DNA of 64,000 nt from Solimicrobium silvestre (GTDB lineage Bacteria > Pseudomonadota > Gammaproteobacteria > Burkholderiales > Burkholderiaceae_D), in contig NZ_PUGF01000020.1 in the NCBI RefSeq assembly GCF_002976435.1, positions 1-64,000 of the forward strand, written 5' to 3'. Under the pieces are notes generated by a model that did not search any database, was not told the DNA's origin, and was given only the letters and a program-made list of their open reading frames with translations. Shown here piece after piece: positions 1 to 6,648 of this stretch. The number at the start of each line of letters is the position of its first letter. Within the stretch, counting starts at the first letter, position 1. The translations under genes were made by a program, and so were the position numbers.

Positions 1-236
1 GGTGTATTTAATGTATTTTACTGTCGCCAGAAGATTCTTAAAATCGACTTGCGCGCTGCAACTAATTCGGCTTAAATGTGTTACCCATGTCTGGATACAC
101 CCGTTACCTATGTCCCACGTCTAAACAGCGAAGCAAAAAAGGTAAGTAGCTGTCGGGCTACCCCCGACCCGCAGCCTTAAATTTACCGCGAAAGTATTTA
201 ATTTAAGTCTACGTAATATCAGGATATTTAAATCAC
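1..236. other. Upstream intergenic region with a short direct repeat
   Basis: No credible gene is seen before recJ. The 12-mer GTTACCCATGTC at 80-91 recurs as GTTACCTATGTC at 103-114 in the same orientation, 23 bp apart. Repeated short motifs like this occur at the ends of some insertion sequences, but no transposase or second end is in the window, so an element end is only a guess. The recJ promoter should lie between here and 236; no consensus promoter stands out. Confidence 0.3.
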
Positions 237-1964
237 ATGAACACATCCGATTCAACAACAAAACCAAGCCAAATCCGCACCCGCCCCTACCCCTTCCGCA
301 CATCGGAACTACTAAGACAGCAAGGCGTACACCCAGTATTAGCCCGCTTATTCACAGCACGCGGCGTAACCAGCACCAGCGAATTATCATCAGAACTCAA
401 AGCCCTACACGCCCCAACCGGCCTGCTCCACATTGAAGCGGCAGCAATTTTTTTAGCAGATTCCATCGCCGCACAAAAAAAGTTCGTAATCGTAGCCGAC
501 TACGATTGCGATGGCGCCACCGCCTGCGCCGTTGCCTTACGCGGTTTACGCATGTTAGGCGCGCAGGTTGATTACATTGTGCCGAATCGTTTTGAATACG
601 GTTATGGCTTAACGCCGGAGATAGTCGAACTCACCCAGCGCACCACCGCACCAGACATTATCATCACCGTAGACAACGGCATTGCCAGCATTGAAGGTGT
701 CGCAGAAGCAAATCGACGCGGCATTGAAGTACTGGTGACTGATCATCACTTACCCGCTGCCACCTTGCCAGATGCGCGCGTAATCGTAAATCCCAACCAG
801 CCTGATTGCGGCTTCCCAAGCAAAAATCTAGCCGGTGTCGGCGTGATGTTTTATGTATTACTCGCGCTACGTGCCGAATTACGGCAACGCGGTCAGTTTG
901 ATGCGGCAACTCAACCTAAATTGGATGTATTGCTAGATTTAGTCGCACTAGGCACAGTCGCCGACGTAGTCAAATTAGATGCCAACAACCGGATCTTGGT
1001 AGCGCAAGGCCTAAAACGCATGCGCGCCGGAAAAATGCACGCCGGCATAGCCGCACTATTCCGGGTCGCGGCACGAAACCCGCAAACTGCCACACCGTTT
1101 GATTTAGGTTTTGCGGTAGGCCCGCGCTTAAACGCCGCTGGCCGCATGGACGACATGAAAATCGGCATCGAATGCCTAACCACTGACGACGAAGGCCGAG
1201 CCTGGGAAATTGCCCAACAATTAAATACCTTAAATATTGAACGGCGTGAAAAAGAAGCGGAAATGCAGGACGCCGCCTTACTGATACTGGACGACTTCCA
1301 ACCACAAGACAGCACCACCTTGTGCGTATTCGACGAAAGCTGGCATCAAGGCGTGATCGGCATTGTGGCTTCACGCTTAAAAGACAAATTCTATCGCCCG
1401 ACTATCACCTTCGCCCCCGGCGGCAATGGCATTATTAAGGGCTCGGGCCGCTCGATTCCCGGCTTCCATCTGCGCGACGCTTTAGATTTGGTTTCCAAAC
1501 ACGCCCCAGACTTAATCCAAAAATTCGGCGGTCACGCGATGGCGGCGGGCTTAACAATTGCCGCTGGCGATCTACCCGCATTTCAAGCGGCATTTGAAGC
1601 AGTCGGCAAACATTTGTTGGAACCCGCTCAACTGGAACGCATTATTGAAACGGACGGCGTACTGGAAGATGCCTATTACAGCGTTGATTTCATTCATCTT
1701 TTAGAACAACAGGTCTGGGGCCAAGGCTTTCCCGCCCCCACTTTTTGCGATGAATTCAGATTGATTTCACAGCGAGTATTAAAAGAACGCCATCTCAAAC
1801 TGATGCTGGAAAAAAACGGCCAGCGCTATGACGCCATCTGGTTCGGCCACACCGACAATCTGCCCGCCAAAGTCAAAGTAGCATTTAGGCTAGATGCTAA
1901 TGAATACAACGGCGTGACTCGGGTGCAGTTATTAGTAGAGCACGTTGAAGGGGCAGTCAGTTAG
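237..1964 (+). CDS. recJ: Single-stranded-DNA-specific exonuclease RecJ
   Basis: RecJ is the 5'-3' single-strand DNA exonuclease of recombination (RecF pathway) and mismatch repair, acting in the cytoplasm with Mn/Mg ions. The 575-residue length is normal for the family. All DHH phosphoesterase motifs are visible: DYDCDG at 88-93, VDNG at 145-148, TDHH at 168-171, LAGVG near 198-202, GTVADVV at 239-245 and GPRLNAAGR at 295-303. The DHHA1-type substrate-binding part follows with GSGRS and KFGGHAMAAG motifs, then the C-terminal OB-like domain. The ATG start is preceded by a weak AGGA. It stands alone, followed by a 347-bp gap. Confidence 0.97.
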   Translation: MNTSDSTTKPSQIRTRPYPFRTSELLRQQGVHPVLARLFTARGVTSTSELSSELKALHAPTGLLHIEAAAIFLADSIAAQKKFVIVADYDCDGATACAVALRGLRMLGAQVDYIVPNRFEYGYGLTPEIVELTQRTTAPDIIITVDNGIASIEGVAEANRRGIEVLVTDHHLPAATLPDARVIVNPNQPDCGFPSKNLAGVGVMFYVLLALRAELRQRGQFDAATQPKLDVLLDLVALGTVADVVKLDANNRILVAQGLKRMRAGKMHAGIAALFRVAARNPQTATPFDLGFAVGPRLNAAGRMDDMKIGIECLTTDDEGRAWEIAQQLNTLNIERREKEAEMQDAALLILDDFQPQDSTTLCVFDESWHQGVIGIVASRLKDKFYRPTITFAPGGNGIIKGSGRSIPGFHLRDALDLVSKHAPDLIQKFGGHAMAAGLTIAAGDLPAFQAAFEAVGKHLLEPAQLERIIETDGVLEDAYYSVDFIHLLEQQVWGQGFPAPTFCDEFRLISQRVLKERHLKLMLEKNGQRYDAIWFGHTDNLPAKVKVAFRLDANEYNGVTRVQLLVEHVEGAVS

Positions 1965-2311
1965 CAAGCCCTATACATATATTTGATTTTTTACCATTAA
2001 CAGCGAAACTGTACATTGAGCTTAAAATATAGTTTTCATTGCGCCAATAGCCATTGGATAGGTTAAATTTTCAAAAAGCTAGGGAGTATAGTAAATAGTG
2101 CTTACTCCCCTGCTTTTACCTATGAAACACCTCGTTTTTCACAGTAAAACCCATCAGAAAAACAGACCGTTGCAAGCAATTTATTATCTATTACAGCCCT
2201 AAATTCTTCCATTCATCCCCTTTTTTTTGCAGACTGTCGCATTCCCACTACGTGCACTTAGGCACTTGGTTAAAGTGACTCCATCGCCATTAACCCTCAC
2301 GGGAGAAGATC
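1965..2311. other. Gene-free gap after recJ
   Basis: I see no coding potential in these 347 bp. The only structure noted is a hairpin with 7-bp arms, GGGAGTA at 2082-2088 and TACTCCC at 2103-2109, separated by 14 nt and followed by CTGCTTTTA. It could be a weak recJ terminator but lies about 120 bp past the stop and lacks a clean T tract. The end of the gap carries the GGGAGA ribosome-binding site of the next gene. Confidence 0.35.
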
Positions 2312-2575
2312 ATGAAAAAGTTTAGCCAAGCCATCGCACTCGTCGCTGTGACTACCCTGTTTGCAACTGCATTTACCACTATTAATGTTGATCACAAAAC
2401 TACCGACATGAAAGCAATTCCAGCGCAAGCCGAGCTCAATGTGCCGCAAGTTGTTATTGTTGGGAAGCGTATGAGCGTGCTTGAAAAAGCCCAATACGAT
2501 GTTGAAATGCTGGCCCAAAACCAAACTCAGCCAACGAAAACTGAACAATCTGAATTACATATTGCCATAAAGTAA
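2312..2575 (+). CDS. Small secreted protein of unknown function
   Basis: This 87-residue protein is not recognised as a named family. It has a clear Sec-type signal: KK at residues 2-3 and a hydrophobic stretch at about 8-22, so a mature product of about 60 residues is expected in the periplasm or outside. The mature part contains VPQVVIVGKRMSVLEKAQYD, a string like those I recall in small exported proteins of this group (recollection, unverified). There are no cysteines and no lipobox. The start has a good ribosome-binding site, GGGAGA, 5 nt upstream of ATG. It ends about 45 bp before the sensor kinase in the same direction, so the two are probably co-transcribed. A signalling or accessory role for the kinase is only a guess. 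Confidence 0.75.
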   Translation: MKKFSQAIALVAVTTLFATAFTTINVDHKTTDMKAIPAQAELNVPQVVIVGKRMSVLEKAQYDVEMLAQNQTQPTKTEQSELHIAIK

Positions 2576-2620
2576 GCAACTCACTGTTAAACTATCACCA
2601 CAATAAAAAGCGTGCCTATC

Positions 2621-3889
2621 ATGAATCAGCCAACCCTTATCTTAGTTAAAGAGTTTATTGACAGCTTAATCAGCATGCTCACACGCTTTTTTGAAAAAGT
2701 GACCAATTGGGTCACCGAACTTTCCTGGATGAAGTTCGTTCTGTTTGCAATCGTACTGATGATCATGGGTGCGATTACCCAGGATCAGATTTTATCTTCC
2801 GATGAAAAAGTAATCGTCACAAAAAAACCGCATTCAGCGTCAAGTAAAATTTTCTCAGATCGTGACAGTGATATTGAAATTAATAATTCTGGTATTCACA
2901 TCAGAAAAAATAAAAATTCTATCCCACCGGCACCTCCTGCACCGCCGACAATATCAACAACGCCAGCGGATTCAGTAGATTCAAGCAATACGACGCCGAG
3001 CAATTCCAATGCGAAAGAACCCATTGATGATGATGAAATCCACGTCAAATTGCCGCCGGGCGTTAGTGATGACATTAGCAAAGTAATTAATGATGAAATC
3101 GCGGATGCAAATGAACACGAAGTGGAGAGTTACCGCAAAAAACAATCAACTTGGCTGATGAGTTTAATCATGCTGTCCTTGTTTGGTTTATTCGGGATTA
3201 AAGCTTTAATGGGAGGCAAACGCCGTGCCGAAATATTGGCTCAGGCGGCACAGGAAGCTGCCGAACGTGAATCCTTGCGTCGCCAGGTCGTTGAAGCAAA
3301 AATGCAAATGATGCAGGCACAAATTGAACCGCACTTTTTATTTAATACATTAGCGTCGGTAGAGCATTTGATTGAAACAGATCCACCACGTGCTTCTGCC
3401 ATGCAACGTAGTTTGATTCAATATTTACGAGCTGTAATTCCGCAAATGCGTGAAAATTCAAACGGCACTAATTTAGGACGCGAAGCGGGTATTGTGCAGG
3501 AATATTTAACCTTGTTAAAAATGCGGATGGAAGAACGGCTGGAGTTTTCAATATCGATACCTGAAGGTTTAAGCTCTGCTGCTTTCCCATCCATGATGTT
3601 GCAAACATTAGTTGAAAACGCCATTAAACACGGCTTGGAACCCAAAGCAGAAGGCGGCAAGGTAACTATCAGTGCTGAGGTTGCACACAATAAATTACGG
3701 GTCTCGGTCTCGGATAATGGTCTAGGTTTTGGTGCGGTTCCTAGCAATGGCACCGGACTGGGTTTACAAAACATTCGTGAACGGTTAGCCCTGCTGTATC
3801 AAGGTAACTACCAGTTTATTATTACGCCGAATAGCCCAACTGGTGTAGCGGTAACGATAGAAATTCCATATCAATTTACCCACCATTGA
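2621..3889 (+). CDS. LytS/AlgZ-type membrane sensor histidine kinase
   Basis: A sensor kinase of the His_kinase (PF06580) class that phosphorylates LytTR-type regulators. There is an N-terminal membrane segment at roughly 38-58 and a second at roughly 177-195. The roughly 120-residue loop between them is presumably extracytoplasmic and has a proline-rich stretch (IPPAPPAPP) and acidic patches. A charged coiled-coil linker follows, then the phosphoacceptor box QIEPHFLFNTL (around residue 243) and an HATPase domain with VENAIKHG, DNGLGFG and GTGLGLQNIRERL. The ATG at 2621 is chosen; a GTG at 2612 would add three residues, and neither has a strong ribosome-binding site. The response regulator at 4215 is the obvious partner, but a terminator and a repeat-like element separate them. 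The sensed signal cannot be read from the sequence. Confidence 0.9.
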   Translation: MNQPTLILVKEFIDSLISMLTRFFEKVTNWVTELSWMKFVLFAIVLMIMGAITQDQILSSDEKVIVTKKPHSASSKIFSDRDSDIEINNSGIHIRKNKNSIPPAPPAPPTISTTPADSVDSSNTTPSNSNAKEPIDDDEIHVKLPPGVSDDISKVINDEIADANEHEVESYRKKQSTWLMSLIMLSLFGLFGIKALMGGKRRAEILAQAAQEAAERESLRRQVVEAKMQMMQAQIEPHFLFNTLASVEHLIETDPPRASAMQRSLIQYLRAVIPQMRENSNGTNLGREAGIVQEYLTLLKMRMEERLEFSISIPEGLSSAAFPSMMLQTLVENAIKHGLEPKAEGGKVTISAEVAHNKLRVSVSDNGLGFGAVPSNGTGLGLQNIRERLALLYQGNYQFIITPNSPTGVAVTIEIPYQFTHH

Positions 3890-3910
3890 TGCAAGTTTAA
3901 GATAAGCAGC

Positions 3911-3946
3911 AAAAAAAAATAGAGCATTATTATGCTCTATTTTTTT
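3911..3946 (+). terminator. Rho-independent terminator after the sensor kinase
   Basis: Arms AGAGCAT (3921-3927) and ATGCTCT (3932-3938) with a 4-nt loop are flanked by an A tract on the left and ATTTTTTT on the right, extending the stem. This is a canonical intrinsic terminator and could work in both directions. It implies that most kinase transcripts end before the regulator gene. Confidence 0.8.
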
Positions 3947-3955
3947 AATAATTTA

Positions 3956-4147
3956 GGACTTACGTAAAACTGTTCCAGCAAGGCTGAACATCCTTAGGTC
4001 GCTAAGGAAACTTCCCCGGCATGGGAAGTTCGTTCCGCCGGCAGGCGATATATCACCTGAAACCCCGACTACACCACGCTGACGCAGACAGTACTTTTAG
4101 TACGGCAAGGAGAGCGTAACGCGGCTGGAGCGGTTTTTCGCAAGTCC
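3956..4147. repeat. 192-bp multi-hairpin element with terminal inverted repeats
   Basis: The ends are an imperfect inverted repeat: GGACTTACGTAAAAC (3956-3970) against GTTTTTCGCAAGTCC (4133-4147), 13 of 15 positions complementary. Inside are further small hairpins: TCCTTAG/CTAAGGA (3991-3997/4002-4008), AACTTCCC/GGGAAGTT (4009-4016/4023-4030), a near-palindrome at 4042-4059, and GTACT/AGTAC (4091-4095/4099-4103). There is no ORF. The pattern suggests a small non-autonomous mobile element (MITE-like) or a structured RNA. It fills most of the 325-bp gap before the response regulator, leaving about 65 bp for that gene's own promoter. Confidence 0.6.
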
Positions 4148-4214
4148 ATGTTGTTGTTTTGAAAGAAATAAAATACACTAGGTAGCATTAAAAATAACCA
4201 TCAACATCATTCCT

Positions 4215-4961
4215 ATGCCAACTGCCATCATTGCTGACGACGAACGTTTAATGCGTGACCAACTTGTACTGCGCCTGCAACAAGTCTGGCCAGAACTTGA
4301 GATCGTCGCGCAAGCCAAAAATGGCGAGGAAGCGATAGAAATGGTCAAGCTGCACCAGCCTGACTTCGCCTTTTTAGATATTCGTATGCCGGGTAAAACC
4401 GGGCTCGAAGCAGCGCAGGCAATTGCCGGTTTAACGCATATCGTGTTTATTACCGCTTATGACCAATATGCAGTTGAGGCATTCGAGCACGGCGCAATCG
4501 ATTATGTGTTGAAACCGGCCGATGTGGATCGCTTAAGTTTGACGGTAGATCGCCTGAAAAAACGCATTGCCCAAACGCCGAATGACATGAGTAGCTTAAT
4601 TGCCCAGCTAAGCCGTCAAATCACTCAAAAACCGAATTATCTGCAATGGATACAAGCGTCCATCGGTTCTGAATTACGCTTATTTCCGGTCGAAGAAATC
4701 TTATTTTTTCAGTCGGATGAAAAATACACCCGGGTTCAAACCAAGACGGTCGAAGCGCTGATAAGAAAGCCGGTACGGGAATTAGTAGAAGAGTTGGACC
4801 CTAACCTGTTTTGGCAAATCCACCGCTCTACCTTGGTGAACGCCAAAGCTATCGACGGCGTAATTCGCGACATGCGCGGCCGTCATTTGGTGCAGATCAA
4901 GGGATTAACAGAAAAACTGGAAGTGAGCCGCAGCTACGTGCATTTGTTTAAGCAGATGTGA
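4215..4961 (+). CDS. LytTR-family response regulator (AlgR/LytR type)
   Basis: A two-domain DNA-binding response regulator of 248 residues. The receiver domain (1-120) has the acidic pocket DDE at 8-10, the phosphoacceptor Asp55 in FLDIRMPG, a T in FITAYD and the conserved Lys in YVLKPAD. The C-terminal LytTR domain (about 145-246) has the FFQSDEKYTRV and FWQIHRSTLVN motifs typical of this fold. It presumably receives phosphate from the LytS-like kinase upstream. Targets are unknown; family members such as AlgR control surface or exopolysaccharide functions. There is no strong ribosome-binding site before the ATG, and the short leader lies next to the hairpin-rich element. Confidence 0.93.
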   Translation: MPTAIIADDERLMRDQLVLRLQQVWPELEIVAQAKNGEEAIEMVKLHQPDFAFLDIRMPGKTGLEAAQAIAGLTHIVFITAYDQYAVEAFEHGAIDYVLKPADVDRLSLTVDRLKKRIAQTPNDMSSLIAQLSRQITQKPNYLQWIQASIGSELRLFPVEEILFFQSDEKYTRVQTKTVEALIRKPVRELVEELDPNLFWQIHRSTLVNAKAIDGVIRDMRGRHLVQIKGLTEKLEVSRSYVHLFKQM

Positions 4962-4978
4962 TACGTGGCGGACTACGC

Positions 4979-5014
4979 AGGGATATCCTTGGTTGATCAA
5001 CGAAGGATATCCCT
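4979..5014. terminator. 36-bp near-perfect palindrome between convergent genes
   Basis: Arms AGGGATATCCTT (4979-4990) and AAGGATATCCCT (5003-5014) are perfectly complementary, and the 12-nt middle is itself palindromic around TTGATCAA. Only one base pair (a G opposite G) is broken across the whole 36 bp. It lies between the 3' ends of the convergent regulator gene and phaR. There is no T tract on either side, so it is an atypical terminator; a protein-binding site or cruciform is an alternative. Confidence 0.5.
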
Positions 5015-5027
5015 ACAAAGAACCTAA

Positions 5028-5582
5028 CTACTTAGGTTTATTATCTGCACCAAACGGGAAAGTCGTGAACATGCCCAAAGTTTGATTTTGCATCTGCTCT
5101 TGCATCTGCACAAACAAGCTCTTACTTTGTTCAATGTAATTGCCCATCATGCCTTGCATCATTGGGCCTTGAATGTTCATGAACTGAGTCCACATTTCAG
5201 GGCTGAATGGTTTTCCATCGTAATTAGCTACCGAGTTCTCAGCTAATTTGTGTTGAATATCAATAAATGCCTGTATGTTTTTTTCCAGATAATTACCCAT
5301 CATGCCTTGCATGGCATGGCCGTAATAGCGAATAATTTGCGATAAAACTGCGCTGGAAAACATCGGCGAACCACCGGCTTCTTCGTCCAAAATAATCTGC
5401 AACAAAATACTGCGGGTTAAATCTTCATTGGTTTTTGCGTCGACCACAACAAAAACATCACTGTCCATCACCAGTTGTTTTACATCAGAAAGCGTAATGT
5501 AAGTGCTGGTTTGCGTGTCATACAAACGACGATTAGGGTATTTTTTAATTAAATGTTCGGATGATTTTTTTGCGCTACTCAT
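5028..5582 (-). CDS. phaR: Polyhydroxyalkanoate synthesis repressor PhaR
   Basis: PhaR is a DNA- and PHB-binding repressor that keeps phasin genes and its own gene off until PHB granules form. The 184-residue protein has the N-terminal PHB/PHA-accumulation DNA-binding domain at about 9-70, with the KKYPNRRLYDT signature at 13-23. Two related segments follow, MGNYLEKNIQAFIDIQ (95-110) and MGNYIEQSKSLFVQMQ (146-161), corresponding to the PHB-binding repeats. The start chosen is ATG at 5582 with GGA upstream; a longer reading frame to 5642 adds 20 residues absent from the usual family start. It is downstream of phaB on the same strand but behind a terminator, so it probably has its own promoter. 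Confidence 0.93.
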   Translation of the reverse strand: MSSAKKSSEHLIKKYPNRRLYDTQTSTYITLSDVKQLVMDSDVFVVVDAKTNEDLTRSILLQIILDEEAGGSPMFSSAVLSQIIRYYGHAMQGMMGNYLEKNIQAFIDIQHKLAENSVANYDGKPFSPEMWTQFMNIQGPMMQGMMGNYIEQSKSLFVQMQEQMQNQTLGMFTTFPFGADNKPK

Positions 5583-5796
5583 GGTTATTCCAATGAATTT
5601 ATCGCCCTGCATAATTAGGCAGGGGAATAATTTGTTAATCAAATCGACCGTAGATTTATCGGTGTCTCAGTTTTATTGGCAGATTCGCATGCTGCGCCTA
5701 GCAAGCATACAATCCTTTTTTAATCGTGTTGTTTGGCCGATTATAGCAATGTCTCTTGCTTGTTAGTAAAGGATTTTCAAAATACAACGACGACAA

Positions 5797-5823
5797 TAAA
5801 AAAGGGAGCCATGCCAGCTCCCC
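5797..5823 (-). terminator. Rho-independent terminator after phaB
   Basis: Read on the minus strand, GGGAGC (5822-5817) pairs with GCTCCC (5809-5804) and is followed by six T residues. This is a good intrinsic terminator 24 bp past the phaB stop, closing the phaCB transcript before phaR. Confidence 0.8.
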
Positions 5824-5846
5824 CCTTAATCCTGCACAGAGATTGA

Positions 5847-6587
5847 TTACCCCATATGTAAGCCACCGTTAATTGAAAAATCGGAGCCAGTGGCATAACC
5901 ACCTTCATTTGACGCAATCCAGGCAACGATCGATGCGATTTCATCCGGCTCAGCCAGACGCTTTACAGGAATACCGGAAACAATTTTTTCCAGCACATCA
6001 GGACGAATTGCCTTAACCATGTCGGTACCAACATAACCCGGAGAAACGGTGTTCACGGTAACGCCTTTGGTCGCCACTTCTTGCGCTAAAGCCATTGTAA
6101 AACCATGCAAACCCGCTTTGGCCGTGGAATAGTTGGTTTGACCAAACTGCCCTTTTTGACCATTCACCGACGAAATATTAATAACACGACCCCAACCACG
6201 CTCAACCATGCCGTCAATAACTTGCTTGGTGACATTGAACAACGAATTTAAGTTTGTGTTAATAACAATATCCCAATCTTCATGGGACATTTTTCTGAAT
6301 TGACCATCACGGGTAATACCGGCGTTATTCACTAGCACATCCACTTCACCAATTTCAGCCCTAACCTTTTCAAATGCTTCTTTAGTTGAATACCAGTCAG
6401 AAACATTGCCTTCCGAAGCATGAACATCATAGCCTTCATCACGCATTGCTTTTAACCAAGTTTCTCTACGCATTGAATTAGGACCACAACCAGCGACCAC
6501 AGTAAAACCATCTTTACACAGGCGTTTACAAATTGAGGAACCGATTCCGCCCATGCCGCCAGTTACATATGCAATACGTTTTTTCAT
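5847..6587 (-). CDS. phaB: Acetoacetyl-CoA reductase PhaB
   Basis: An NADPH-dependent short-chain dehydrogenase that reduces acetoacetyl-CoA to (R)-3-hydroxybutyryl-CoA, the monomer for PHB synthase. The 246-residue protein has the Rossmann motif TGGMGGIG at 9-16, NNAG at 87-90, catalytic Ser140, and Tyr153/Lys157 in YSTAK. The segment SSVNGQKGQFGQTNYSTAKAG is characteristic of PhaB rather than FabG. A ribosome-binding site GGAGAG lies 7 nt before the ATG. It follows phaC by about 60 bp on the same strand and is presumably co-transcribed. No beta-ketothiolase gene (phaA) lies between or beside them, so acetoacetyl-CoA must be supplied from elsewhere in the genome. Confidence 0.96.
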   Translation of the reverse strand: MKKRIAYVTGGMGGIGSSICKRLCKDGFTVVAGCGPNSMRRETWLKAMRDEGYDVHASEGNVSDWYSTKEAFEKVRAEIGEVDVLVNNAGITRDGQFRKMSHEDWDIVINTNLNSLFNVTKQVIDGMVERGWGRVINISSVNGQKGQFGQTNYSTAKAGLHGFTMALAQEVATKGVTVNTVSPGYVGTDMVKAIRPDVLEKIVSGIPVKRLAEPDEIASIVAWIASNEGGYATGSDFSINGGLHMG

Positions 6588-6648
6588 TTTGCTCTCCGAT
6601 TTAATTTTTCGAGGTATTCAATGCTGAGTTAGGGCGTGTTGACATGAC

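Noticed and set aside
911-1318. 135-residue ORF antisense to recJ
   Set aside because: Antisense to clear RecJ motifs, with no family likeness or ribosome-binding site; a by-product of codon use in recJ.
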